From assembly GCA_902782505.1 (NCBI GenBank), contig CACZNO010000121.1:1-20632 (forward strand): DNA of 20,632 bases, in the 5' to 3' direction. Shown in pieces: positions 7,443 through 14,749 of the stretch (positions within the stretch are counted from its first letter, which is position 1; every line of letters starts with the position of its first letter). The notes below the pieces were generated by a model that saw only the letters and a program-made list of their open reading frames with translations, made no database searches and had not been told where the DNA came from. The position numbers were made by a program, and so were the translations under genes. Source of the DNA: an uncultured Erysipelotrichaceae bacterium. GTDB lineage: Bacteria > Bacillota_I > Bacilli_A > Erysipelotrichales > Erysipelotrichaceae.

Positions 7443-7478
7443 CATATTCCTGATCGGAAACGGAAATGAATAATTGCG

Positions 7479-7507
7479 CAAAGAAAAGGAGGACCTGCCC
7501 GTCCTCC
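7479..7507 (-). terminator. Terminator after the membrane XRE regulator gene
   Basis: A perfect 7-bp stem GGAGGAC / GTCCTCC with a 6-base loop is followed on the minus strand by TTTTCTTT. It lies about 10 bases after the stop codon of the XRE gene and separates it from the carboxypeptidase gene. Confidence 0.88.
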
Positions 7508-7517
7508 CGTAAATCCC

Positions 7518-8531
7518 CTACCGCGGATCTTCGCTTTTGTGAAAAATCAATCCGGCAATTTCAAGGACATCTTCGGAATACGTGTCCGGCAATTCCCGGA
7601 TGACCGGGGTTTCCAGCGTCTGCCCTTCCGACATGCCTTCATCGCTTCCTTCCCAGGTAAACAAGCTGACGATATTGCCGTTTTCCCCGACATCGACGGA
7701 ATTTAAGAAAATCATTTTCTGAACCGTAAAGACACTTCCGTCCGGTGCCAGTTCCGTCACCGTTCCGTCCCGACCGATGACCCAATACGGATTCCGGTCT
7801 TTATAGTAGCTGTCGTCTGTCTTCCAGACGCCGAACAGGTTCTCGTCCAGATAGGAACGGAATCTCTCCTTGCGGTATTCCGCGGCTTTCGCAAACGAAG
7901 ACGTGCCGTCCGCGGATCCTCTCGCGAACTCCGCGATGCCAAATCCGTTTTCCATGGTCGAAAGAACTTCCGTGCCGTCGGGATAACGGCAAAAATACAG
8001 CATTCTTCCCGCGTATTCAAAGGTTCTTCCGATCTTGACCGCATCCCCTTCATAGGTATAGGTGCCCAGGTGTTCCCTGGTGGAGGCATAGGTGATCTCT
8101 CCGTTTTGGAACATACATTCCATCATGTTCGCGCTGTACCATTTTCCCTCAAACATCAAAGGTTCTTTTTCGGGTTTCCAAAACACGAATATACAGGTCA
8201 GAATGACGGCCATGATCAAGGCCGCGATTCCCGTGATTTTCCAAATGTTCGCCCGGTTTTTATTTCTTACTTCTTCCATTGATACCTCCACTAATGCGCG
8301 CACAGCCTCTTCCTGTGCGGCTTCCTTTTCTCCGGTCAATAACTCGTTGGTGGTCAGGCATAGTTCTTTTCCGATCGGCTCCAACAAGGAGACATCCGGA
8401 AAATGATCCCCGCATTCCCACTTGGATACTGTCGTATGTGAAACGTTCAAGCGTTCCGCCAGCTGCTGCTGGGTCAGGTTCTGCCGCTTTCTCGCTTCCT
8501 GAATGATCCTTCCTGTTTTTTTCGCATCCAT
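7518..8531 (-). CDS. Membrane-anchored XRE-family transcriptional regulator
   Basis: A 337-residue protein in three parts. Residues 7-66 are an HTH_3/XRE DNA-binding domain (LTQQQLAERLNVSHTTVSKW is the helix-turn-helix). A charged linker leads to one strong membrane helix at about 96-118. The remaining 220 residues would lie outside the membrane and contain short beta-rich segments (GKWYSANMMECMF, GVWKTDDSYYKD) that resemble lipocalin-like or DUF-type sensor modules, but I cannot name the family. DNA binding inside and a sensing domain outside suggest one-step transmembrane signalling (inference). The start has AAGGAGG 7 bases upstream. It stands alone between two terminators; the next gene downstream is the wall carboxypeptidase, a possible but unproven target. 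Confidence 0.85.
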   Translation of the reverse strand: MDAKKTGRIIQEARKRQNLTQQQLAERLNVSHTTVSKWECGDHFPDVSLLEPIGKELCLTTNELLTGEKEAAQEEAVRALVEVSMEEVRNKNRANIWKITGIAALIMAVILTCIFVFWKPEKEPLMFEGKWYSANMMECMFQNGEITYASTREHLGTYTYEGDAVKIGRTFEYAGRMLYFCRYPDGTEVLSTMENGFGIAEFARGSADGTSSFAKAAEYRKERFRSYLDENLFGVWKTDDSYYKDRNPYWVIGRDGTVTELAPDGSVFTVQKMIFLNSVDVGENGNIVSLFTWEGSDEGMSEGQTLETPVIRELPDTYSEDVLEIAGLIFHKSEDPR

Positions 8532-8572
8532 GTTTTTCCTCCTTCTTCCGGTTTCATTTTAGGCGTGAATAC

Positions 8573-8605
8573 AAAAAAAGCCTATCGACGCGTGGTCGAA
8601 CAGGC
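8573..8605 (-). terminator. Terminator after the GtrA-like gene
   Basis: Hairpin with arms GCCT/AGGC and TCGAC/GTCGA, joined by a wobble pair and one bulge, followed by seven T on the minus strand. It lies about 25 bases after the GtrA-like stop codon. Confidence 0.82.
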
Positions 8606-8628
8606 GATTTGACATAAACGGGACCGGG

Positions 8629-9156
8629 TTATTCTGGTTTTTCTTTGAACAGCACAAACTTTTCCAGCGGGAAGATCACCGCCATCTGCACCGCACCGGC
8701 AGCCATCGCCGCAACCGTACGCGCTAACGGCGCCCACGAAGTACGCAACAGAACATCCGCGACCGCGCTTTGCAGCCACGTAGTGAAAAGGATCAGCGCG
8801 ATCATCACGATCATGTAGACCGTCAGACTGTACTTTCCGCCCTTGCCGCGGAAGGTCGCCTTCATATTCACAAAGTACGCGTAGATATTCGCGATGAAAT
8901 TCGACAGGAAGAACGGCAGCACATAGCCCCAGGTCACCGCACCGTCCGTGACGTATTTCGGGTCCAGTCCGTCCGGACGGAAAATACCGCGTAAAAATTC
9001 CGGTAACGGCGTCTTGATTGCGTCAAACACCAACGGCATCGTATTCACCAGAACCAGCTGGATCACAAATGCCGAAAAGCTGACCATGTTGAATTTCACA
9101 AACTGCCATAAGGCGCTGTCTTTGTGCCGGTCATCAAATTCTTTTACAAACCCCAT
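8629..9156 (-). CDS. GtrA-like family membrane protein
   Basis: A 175-residue membrane protein of the GtrA/DPMS family, whose members move or help move lipid-linked sugars across the membrane in wall or teichoic-acid glycosylation. Four hydrophobic helices are visible at about 19-42, 73-97, 110-131 and 144-166. The first is preceded by QFVKFN and the second carries the hallmark SNFIANIYAYFVNMKATF. A hydrophilic stretch of about 30 residues (43-72) sits between helices 1 and 2, longer than in many relatives. The ribosome site is only GGGGGA about 10 bases upstream, but a good promoter lies before it. No glycosyltransferase partner is encoded beside it, so the lipid substrate is unknown. Confidence 0.82.
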   Translation of the reverse strand: MGFVKEFDDRHKDSALWQFVKFNMVSFSAFVIQLVLVNTMPLVFDAIKTPLPEFLRGIFRPDGLDPKYVTDGAVTWGYVLPFFLSNFIANIYAYFVNMKATFRGKGGKYSLTVYMIVMIALILFTTWLQSAVADVLLRTSWAPLARTVAAMAAGAVQMAVIFPLEKFVLFKEKPE

Positions 9157-9179
9157 CGGACGTATCCCCCACCACGCAT

Positions 9180-9207
9180 ATTATATCCTTCCTGTTTTGA
9201 AACTCAA
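9180..9207 (-). promoter_or_regulatory. Promoter of the GtrA-like gene
   Basis: TATAAT (9180-9185) and TTGAGT (9202-9207) on the minus strand are 16 bases apart, a good sigma-A match about 25 bases before the start codon. It is divergent from the ROK kinase promoter. Confidence 0.65.
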
Positions 9208-9261
9208 GGGTAAAGATACAGACGGTTCTCTCATGCGGCAAGGAATTCCCGTGAAGGACCG

Positions 9262-9270
9262 TGCTATACT
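9262..9270 (+). promoter_or_regulatory. Extended -10 promoter of the ROK kinase gene
   Basis: TGC followed by TATACT forms an extended -10 element 29 bases before the ATG. No clear -35 hexamer is present, which is tolerated with an extended -10. Confidence 0.5.
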
Positions 9271-9299
9271 TTTATTAAGAAAAAGACGGAGATATACCC

Positions 9300-10202
9300 A
9301 TGAAACTGCTCGTTTTTGATGTGGGCGGAACCGAAATGAAATACGCCCTGACGGAAAACGCCATGACCTTTCTTTACCGCGGGATCCTTCCCACTCCCAC
9401 GGAAAGTTTTGACCGTTTTCTTTCAACGATCCGCGAAATCTCTCAGAAGTATAAGGACGAAGCCGAAGGAATCGCGATGGCTTTACCGGGACCGGTCGAT
9501 ACCGGAAACGGCTTATGCTTCCGTAACGGCGCGATGCGCTACCCTTTCCCGAATGACGTCGCGAAACACCTGGAGGAAGTATGCGGGTTACCGGTGATCC
9601 TGGAAAATGACGGAAGAGCCGCCGTCCTTGCCGAACACCGTTACGGGGCCTTGCGGGGATGTCAAAACGCCGCGGTCTTTCTGATCGGAACCGGCGTCGG
9701 AGGCGGCTTGGTCGTCAACGGACAAATCCTACGCGGCGCGCATCATACCGCCGGGGAGTTCAGTTTCATAAATACCGAGGCTTCCGCGTACCGCGATTAC
9801 GGAAACATCCTGGCCCACCGTTGTTCCACTGCCTTCCTTTTGAAGAACTATCAGGAAAAAACCGGCGAAGCCCAACCGATTGACGGCCGCGAGTTTTTCC
9901 GGAGATACCCAAACGATCCCGCCGCGAAAGAAGCGCTGGACGAACTCTGTACGAACATCGCTGTCCAGCTGATGAATATTTACTGGCTCCTCGACGTAGA
10001 AAAAATCGCCATCGGGGGAGGCATCAGCGCCCAACCCGCCGTACTGGAGAAAATACGTGAAAAGACGGAGGAAGTCCGGAAGAATTCCTTCACCGGCAAA
10101 ATTCATTTCCCGTTCCATCTGGAAATTGTTCCGTGCGAATTCCGCAACGACGCCAACCTCATCGGCGCCTTTGTGACCGCCGCGGAGCGTTTATCCCGGT
10201 AA
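9300..10202 (+). CDS. ROK-family sugar kinase without the zinc motif
   Basis: A cytoplasmic sugar kinase of 300 residues. DVGGT (7-11) is the phosphate-binding loop, ENDGRA (102-107) supplies the likely catalytic base Asp104, and GTGVGGG (130-136) is the second ATP-binding loop. The sugar-contact segment appears as HTAGEFSF (149-156), where most ROK kinases have GExGH; the histidine is replaced by Phe156. The CGCGxxGCxE zinc site that usually follows is absent, only Cys175 being near. This resembles the zinc-less beta-glucoside kinase (BglK) branch more than glucokinase, so phosphorylation of a glycoside or amino sugar is possible. The start has CGGAGA about 8 bases upstream. Alone on plus, convergent with GAPDH. 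Confidence 0.88.
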   Translation: MKLLVFDVGGTEMKYALTENAMTFLYRGILPTPTESFDRFLSTIREISQKYKDEAEGIAMALPGPVDTGNGLCFRNGAMRYPFPNDVAKHLEEVCGLPVILENDGRAAVLAEHRYGALRGCQNAAVFLIGTGVGGGLVVNGQILRGAHHTAGEFSFINTEASAYRDYGNILAHRCSTAFLLKNYQEKTGEAQPIDGREFFRRYPNDPAAKEALDELCTNIAVQLMNIYWLLDVEKIAIGGGISAQPAVLEKIREKTEEVRKNSFTGKIHFPFHLEIVPCEFRNDANLIGAFVTAAERLSR

Positions 10203-10211
10203 AACACGCAC

Positions 10212-10244
10212 AAAAAAACTCCGGAGATCCGGAGTTTTCTTTTT
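10212..10244. terminator. Bidirectional terminator between ROK kinase and GAPDH genes
   Basis: A perfect 10-bp stem AAAACTCCGG / CCGGAGTTTT (10215-10224 with 10229-10238, loop AGAT). Plus continues TTTTCTTTTTT and minus continues with seven T. It ends both convergent transcripts. Confidence 0.92.
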
Positions 10245-10252
10245 TGGAAGAA

Positions 10253-11266
10253 TTACAGTAATTCCGCGAAGTACTTAATGGTGCGGACCATCTGGCTGGT
10301 ATAGCTGTTTTCATTGTCATACCAGGAGACGACCTGTACCTGATAGGTATCCTCGTCGATCTTCGCTACCATGGTCTGGGTCGCGTCGAAGATGGAACCG
10401 TAGGTGCTTCCGATGATGTCGGAAGAAACGATCGGGTCGGTGTTGTAACCGAAGGATTCGGTTTCCTGTGCTTTCATCGCCGCATTGATGGAATCAACGG
10501 TGATGTCCTTGCCCTTAACGACTGCCACTAAGATCGTGGTGGAACCGGTGATGGTCGGAACACGCTGCGCGGAACCGATCAGCTTGCCGTTCAGTTCCGG
10601 AATAACTAAACCGATCGCCTTTGCCGCGCCGGTGCTGTTCGGAACGATGTTCGCCGCTGCCGCTCTAGCTCTTCTCTTGTCGCCTTTTCTGTGCGGTCCG
10701 TCTAATACCATCTGGTCGCCGGTGTACGCATGAACCGTCGTCATGATACCGGAGCAGATCGGATACGCATCATTCAGAGCTTTCGCCATCGGAGCTAAGC
10801 AGTTGGTGGTGCAGGAAGCTGCGGAGATGATGTGATCATCCTTCGTTAACTTCTTGTGGTTGACATTGTAAACGATGGTCGGTAAATCGTTGCCTGCCGG
10901 AGCAGAGATAACGACTTTCTTCGCGCCCGCGTTCAGATGTGCGGAAGCTTTCGCCTTGGAGGTATAGAAACCGGTGCATTCCAAAACGACGTCAATGTTC
11001 AGTTCGCCCCACGGAAGGTTGTTCGCGTCTGCTTCTTTGTAGATCTGAATTTCCTTGCCGTCAACAACGATGGAAGCTTCCTTCGCTTCTACAGTATGAC
11101 CTGCGTACGGACGATGAGCGGTATCATATTTTAATAAATAAGCTAACATGTCCGGGGAAGTTAAATCGTTGATTGCGACTACTTCATAACCTTCCGCCTG
11201 CCACATCTGACGGAAAGCCAAACGACCGATACGGCCAAAACCATTAATTGCAACTCTTACAGCCAT
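10253..11266 (-). CDS. gap: Glyceraldehyde-3-phosphate dehydrogenase, type I
   Basis: Converts glyceraldehyde-3-phosphate, NAD and phosphate to 1,3-bisphosphoglycerate in glycolysis. The 337-residue protein has the Rossmann motif NGFGRIGR (8-15), Asp34 typical of NAD-specific enzymes, the active-site segment [12 protein letters not shown] with Cys152, and His179 as base. The C-terminal part carries the usual sequence [14 protein letters not shown]. It is full length. The start MAVRVAING is standard; AAGGAGG lies about 12 bases upstream, a little far, with a strong promoter before it. It stands alone and not with pgk-tpi-eno, a common arrangement in many Bacillota. The strong promoter and preferred codons fit a highly expressed housekeeping gene. 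Confidence 0.98.
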   Translation of the reverse strand: MAVRVAINGFGRIGRLAFRQMWQAEGYEVVAINDLTSPDMLAYLLKYDTAHRPYAGHTVEAKEASIVVDGKEIQIYKEADANNLPWGELNIDVVLECTGFYTSKAKASAHLNAGAKKVVISAPAGNDLPTIVYNVNHKKLTKDDHIISAASCTTNCLAPMAKALNDAYPICSGIMTTVHAYTGDQMVLDGPHRKGDKRRARAAAANIVPNSTGAAKAIGLVIPELNGKLIGSAQRVPTITGSTTILVAVVKGKDITVDSINAAMKAQETESFGYNTDPIVSSDIIGSTYGSIFDATQTMVAKIDEDTYQVQVVSWYDNENSYTSQMVRTIKYFAELL

Positions 11267-11298
11267 GGATATGATAATCCTCCTTTATTTGCACCATA

Positions 11299-11326
11299 AT
11301 TATATCATTACGGCACCCCATGTCAA
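11299..11326 (-). promoter_or_regulatory. Strong sigma-A promoter of gap
   Basis: On the minus strand TTGACA (11321-11326) and TATAAT (11299-11304) are both perfect, 16 bases apart, and TGA before the -10 makes it extended. It lies about 33 bases before the gap start. Confidence 0.85.
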
Positions 11327-11373
11327 ACAGGAATACGTACCTTTGTTTTATCTTTCACGAATGATTTTTCCGC

Positions 11374-11415
11374 AAAAAAACCTCCCTTTCCGTATTCGCG
11401 TACGGTGAAGGGGGG
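11374..11415 (-). terminator. Terminator after the 72-residue membrane protein gene
   Basis: A long hairpin (CCTCCCTTTCCGTA with TACGGTGAAGGGGGG, two mismatches, loop of 6) is followed by seven T on the minus strand, just after the stop codon. Confidence 0.88.
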
Positions 11416-11421
11416 CCTGTC

Positions 11422-11640
11422 TTATTTTTTCGTTTGCCCTTTCCTCTGGGCTTTCTCCACAAGGCGTTTCAAAGATTCTTCGTGATCCTTCAGAACCTTC
11501 ATGCCTTCTTTGTCGGAAAGCGTGTATCCTTCTTCTTTCCGCATTTCTTCCGCGTGTTTTCTGGTCACGAACAGCACAATTCCCGTCAGAACGACCGCGA
11601 TTCCCAGCGCGATCCCGATAATGATCCAAGAATTTCCCAT
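11422..11640 (-). CDS. Small single-pass membrane protein, 72 residues
   Basis: I do not recognise a family. Residues 4-26 (NSWIIIGIALGIAVVLTGIV) form one membrane helix at the N terminus, followed by a charged cytoplasmic or external tail (RKHAEEMRKEE, DHEESLKRLVEKAQRK) that is likely helical. The gene has its own terminator and a plausible extended -10 (TGG before TAGAAT, about 30 bases upstream), after the terminator of the GH3 gene. The ribosome site is a G-run about 10 bases upstream, weaker than its neighbours. The independent unit and clear topology argue that it is real. No function can be given. Confidence 0.72.
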   Translation of the reverse strand: MGNSWIIIGIALGIAVVLTGIVLFVTRKHAEEMRKEEGYTLSDKEGMKVLKDHEESLKRLVEKAQRKGQTKK

Positions 11641-11692
11641 TATGCAACACCCCCCGGATGCCGTTATTCTACCATAAGATTATCTTCTCATA

Positions 11693-11727
11693 AAGAAAAA
11701 CATCCGCACTCCAAGATACGGATGTTT
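11693..11727 (-). terminator. Terminator after the GH3 gene
   Basis: Perfect 9-bp stem AAACATCCG / CGGATGTTT (11698-11706 with 11719-11727) followed on the minus strand by TTCTTT, 9 bases after the stop codon. Confidence 0.85.
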
Positions 11728-11735
11728 CAAAGAGA

Positions 11736-14144
11736 TTATTTCAGTTTTTTCGTGACGGCGTACACCGCGTCCGCGTTTTCCTGCAGGCGGTATTTCGTCA
11801 CGGTTCCCCTGGCGAGTCCTTCCTTCACTTCCCGGAATTCCTTCTTGGAACCCGGCATAAACAGATCTCCGCCGGCCGCCGCGACTTTCGCCGCATTGGG
11901 CCCCGGATACTTCGGACGGCGCCCGAAATTCACGCCGGATACGACCCAGTCGGTCATCACGATACCGTCAAACCCGAATTCCCGGCGCAGAATGTCCGTG
12001 GTCAATCCGTAACACTCCGACGTATGAACCCCGTTGACCAGATTGTACGAAGTCATCAATGCCAGGGGATGCGCTTGCCGGATACAGATTTCAAACCCGC
12101 GAAGATAAATTTCTCGGGCCGCGCGTTCCGAAACCAGGGAATTGTTGTTGTAACGGTTGTTTTCCTGGTTGTTGAAGGCGAAGTGCTTGACGGTCACCGC
12201 GCATCCCGCGTGCTTCTGCACGCCTTTGGTCAAAGCCGCGGCCATCGTTCCGCTGATAAGCGGGTCTTCCGAGAAATACTCAAAGTTTCTTCCGCATAAC
12301 GGATCGCGGTGAATATTCAAGGCCGGAGCCAGCCACAAATGCACCCCGAATTTCTCCATTTCGGATCCTACGACATCGCCGCAGGTTTCCGCGTATTCCG
12401 TATTCCAGGATTGCGCGATGGCCGTTCCGATCGGAATCGCCGTCGTATACTGTTCGCGCACAACGGCATTTTTCGGGATCTTTCCGGAACCGTTTACGAA
12501 CCGGCGCAAGATCTTCGGCAGGTATTCGGCCATGGTTTCCGGCATGCCCTGTCCCAACCCGTGCACGCCTTTTTTATCCGCGTAATACAACGGACTTAAC
12601 CGTAACCCGGCGGGACCGTCCGCCATCACCATGGCCGGAATGTTTTTATGACGCAGAGTTGTCGTCGTTTCACCGGCTGCGCCCGCCACCGAACGCGCCG
12701 CGTTTCCGACTACGCTTCCCAAGCTGAATTTCTCGCTGTAATTTCCGATTCCGTACCGGATCAGTTCCTCTTCCGTCAAAGAGAAGATTTCCCGGGAGAT
12801 TTCCGGATGATTTCCGTAATCGACAATGCGGGTTGGGAATTCTTCGGGCTTCAACAGGATGACCGGCAGCCCGTCCGTATCCGGCGCCTTTCTTTCAATC
12901 CGCAGATCTTCAAAATCCGGTTTCCCAAGACAGTTCTTTCCCTTCTGCACGATAACGGTTTTTTCTAAGCGCAATACCGCAATCGCGCGCGTATTCGCGG
13001 CGGAATTCCCGGTGCGCACCGTGTAATCTCCCTTTTCCAGGATATACGACGCGGTTTCTTCATCGTAAGAACTCAGCTGCGAAAGAGGGAATTCCGCCCT
13101 GACACGGGTTGTTTCCCCGGGAGCCAGTTCGCGGGTCTTCACAAATGCCGCCAGATCCTTTTCCGCCTTGTCCAGTTTTCCTTCCGGCAGACTCACATAC
13201 ACTTCGAAGACTTCTTTTCCCTTGCGGGATCCGGTGTTGCGGATCGTTGCTTCCGCGATGACGGTTTCACCTTCCGCACGGACAGTTTCTTCCGTGATCT
13301 CAAAGGTCGTATACCCCAGTCCGTATCCGAACGGGAACAGCGGCGTTTTCCCCGCGGAATCAAAATGCCGGTATCCGACGTAAATGCCTTCCTTATAGCG
13401 CGTATCGTCCTCTTCTCCGAAGGTTCCTTCATGACAATATTCTTTATACGAAGCCCAGGTGGACGCCAGTTTTCCCGAAGGGTAGTATTCTCCGGTCAGA
13501 AGTTTCGCCAGCACATGCCCCGTTTCCACCCCGAGCTGGGATAATACGAGAATGTTTTCGGTGTCCATGACCGGCGTAAGATCGATTACGCCTCCGGCGT
13601 TGATGACCAACAAAAACTTTGCGTACTTCGCGCGGCATTCCCGGATATCGCGGATTTCGGTATCCGTCAGGCGGAAATCACCGGGCGTGTCGGTGCGGTC
13701 GTTGCCTTCCCCGCAGATCCTGGAAACAACGTATACGCACACCGCGCCTTCGCCGTTAAGAGGCAAATCGTAATCCGGTTCGGGCATGACTTTCCCCATG
13801 CCTTCCATAATCGCGAGGGTGTGTTTTTCCTTCGCCAGCGCACGGATCTCCTCCGTGAATTTTATCTTCGCGGCTTTCCGGATCTTCGCGTATTCCTCCA
13901 GCCTGTCCTTGGTGGTGACAGTAAATCCCGCGGCTTCCAGACCTTCTTCGATCGTCACAAAATACCGGGAATTGACTTCCCCGGATCCCGTGCCGCCTTT
14001 GACGGTATGCCGGATCCCGCTTCCGTACGCGGCGATCGGACATGGCTCATCCAGCGGAAAATCTCCGTTCGATTTCAATAATACCGTGCATTCCGCCAGA
14101 CCTTCGCGGATTTTCTCCAGATGTCGGAGTTCGTATTCCTGCAT
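11736..14144 (-). CDS. Glycoside hydrolase family 3 beta-glucosidase with reversed domain order
   Basis: An 802-residue GH3 enzyme without signal peptide, so intracellular. The domains are in swapped order: the GH3 C-terminal alpha/beta domain comes first (about 8-280, with INAGGVIDLTP at 181-191 and FPFGYGLGYTTFE at 270-282), then a fibronectin-III-like domain (about 310-395), then the catalytic TIM barrel (about 460-800). In the barrel MADGPAGLR (507-515), LAPALNIHRDPLCGRNFEYF (605-624), VKHFAFNNQE (652-661) and MTDW (730-733) are clear; Asp732 is the expected nucleophile. This order is known from Ruminococcus albus and Butyrivibrio fibrisolvens beta-glucosidases, so it is not a rearrangement artefact. 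It likely releases glucose from imported beta-glucosides. AGGGG lies about 8 bases before the ATG. Exact specificity (glucoside, xyloside or other) is open. Confidence 0.93.
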   Translation of the reverse strand: MQEYELRHLEKIREGLAECTVLLKSNGDFPLDEPCPIAAYGSGIRHTVKGGTGSGEVNSRYFVTIEEGLEAAGFTVTTKDRLEEYAKIRKAAKIKFTEEIRALAKEKHTLAIMEGMGKVMPEPDYDLPLNGEGAVCVYVVSRICGEGNDRTDTPGDFRLTDTEIRDIRECRAKYAKFLLVINAGGVIDLTPVMDTENILVLSQLGVETGHVLAKLLTGEYYPSGKLASTWASYKEYCHEGTFGEEDDTRYKEGIYVGYRHFDSAGKTPLFPFGYGLGYTTFEITEETVRAEGETVIAEATIRNTGSRKGKEVFEVYVSLPEGKLDKAEKDLAAFVKTRELAPGETTRVRAEFPLSQLSSYDEETASYILEKGDYTVRTGNSAANTRAIAVLRLEKTVIVQKGKNCLGKPDFEDLRIERKAPDTDGLPVILLKPEEFPTRIVDYGNHPEISREIFSLTEEELIRYGIGNYSEKFSLGSVVGNAARSVAGAAGETTTTLRHKNIPAMVMADGPAGLRLSPLYYADKKGVHGLGQGMPETMAEYLPKILRRFVNGSGKIPKNAVVREQYTTAIPIGTAIAQSWNTEYAETCGDVVGSEMEKFGVHLWLAPALNIHRDPLCGRNFEYFSEDPLISGTMAAALTKGVQKHAGCAVTVKHFAFNNQENNRYNNNSLVSERAAREIYLRGFEICIRQAHPLALMTSYNLVNGVHTSECYGLTTDILRREFGFDGIVMTDWVVSGVNFGRRPKYPGPNAAKVAAAGGDLFMPGSKKEFREVKEGLARGTVTKYRLQENADAVYAVTKKLK

Positions 14145-14162
14145 AATCTGCCCCTTTCACGC

Positions 14163-14193
14163 AAAAAGGCCCGACAATACAATGCCGGGTCTT
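14163..14193 (-). terminator. Terminator after the tandem-repeat protein gene
   Basis: Stem CCCGACA / TGCCGGG with one G-T pair, extended by AAG/CTT past one mismatch, followed by TTTTT on the minus strand, 13 bases after the stop codon. It overlaps a promoter-like element of the next gene. Confidence 0.85.
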
Positions 14194-14201
14194 CATGTCA
14201 A
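14174..14201 (-). promoter_or_regulatory. Possible GH3 promoter embedded in the preceding terminator
   Basis: On the minus strand a perfect TTGACA (14196-14201) is followed after 16 bases by TATTGT (14174-14179, 4 of 6 bases match TATAAT), about 30 bases before the GH3 start. The -10 lies in the terminator stem-loop. Confidence 0.4.
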
Positions 14202-14206
14202 AATGA

Positions 14207-14671
14207 TTATTTCTTCACCAGTTCTTTGACTTTTTCGACTAATTCGGTCGCGCCGTCCTTGACTGCGGTGCCGATTCTCTGGAAATCGTCTTTACCGAGT
14301 TTGCCGTCTTCGCCCAATAAGGACTTGCCGGCGTTGGTCGCCGCAAACTTTTCGCCCAGATCTTTCGCGCCGTCCTTGACCGCTGCGCCGATTCTCTGAA
14401 GATCATCCTTGCCAAGCTTGCCGTCTTCGCCTAATAAGGACTTGCCGGCATTCGTCGCCGCAAACTTTTCACCCAGATCTTTCGCGCCTTCCACTACTTT
14501 CGCGCCCAGTTCCGTCGCTTTTTCCTTCGCGTTTTCCGCAAATTCCGCCGCTTTCTTCTGAAGTTCTTCCTTCTTATCCGCTTCTTTGACTTCTTCGACA
14601 GCTTCTTTGACTTCTTCAACGGCTTCTTCTACTTTTTCTTCCGCTTCCAGAACTACTTTTTCTTCATCCAT
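14207..14671 (-). CDS. Tandem-repeat protein with EF-hand-like loops, unknown function
   Basis: A 154-residue, charged protein without signal peptide or membrane helix. The first 60 residues are Glu/Lys-rich and likely coiled coil, with the repeated word EEVKEA. From about residue 61 there are two nearly identical 39-residue repeats, each with AKDLGEKFAATNAGKSLLG followed by EDGKLGKDD, then a partial third (KDGATELVEK). The segment GEDGKLGKDD resembles part of an EF-hand calcium loop (D-G then hydrophobic, final acid), but the first ligand position is not acidic, so binding is unproven. The start has AAGGAGG 8 bases upstream and a good promoter. Low-complexity proteins of this look occur as abundant, stress-type or cell-surface-associated proteins, but I cannot assign a function. 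Confidence 0.82.
   Translation of the reverse strand: MDEEKVVLEAEEKVEEAVEEVKEAVEEVKEADKKEELQKKAAEFAENAKEKATELGAKVVEGAKDLGEKFAATNAGKSLLGEDGKLGKDDLQRIGAAVKDGAKDLGEKFAATNAGKSLLGEDGKLGKDDFQRIGTAVKDGATELVEKVKELVKK
14267..14489 (-). repeat. Two tandem 117-bp coding repeats
   Basis: Two copies of a 117-base unit (39 codons) lie head to tail inside the repeat protein; for example the word TTGCCGTCTTCGCC occurs on plus at 14301 and again at 14418. Copies differ at a few, mostly silent, positions. Unit edges are approximate because the repeat is continuous in phase. Confidence 0.85.
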
Positions 14672-14712
14672 GGTTTATACCTCCTTATAACGCCGCCTTT
14701 TCGGCTGATTTT

Positions 14713-14741
14713 ATGATAGTCCTCTTTCCCGATTTTCTCAA
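14713..14741 (-). promoter_or_regulatory. Promoter of the tandem-repeat protein gene
   Basis: TTGAGA (14736-14741) and TATCAT (14713-14718) on the minus strand are 17 bases apart, a good sigma-A pair, about 41 bases before the start codon. No clear terminator separates it from the upstream phosphatase gene, so read-through is also possible. Confidence 0.65.
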
Positions 14742-14749
14742 GAAACCCT

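Noticed and set aside
5263..9156. A defence island around the FRG gene
   Set aside because: Its neighbours are a carboxypeptidase, an XRE regulator, a GtrA-like protein and a sugar-binding protein; no nuclease, methylase or toxin partner is present.
9729..10118. Open frame of 129 codons opposite the ROK gene
   Set aside because: No ribosome site, no known motif, and the sense strand encodes a clear kinase.
11348..11650. Alternative 100-codon frame over the 72-residue gene
   Set aside because: It runs through the terminator, begins at a weak TTG and has an Arg-rich, random-looking protein; the membrane-protein frame is better.
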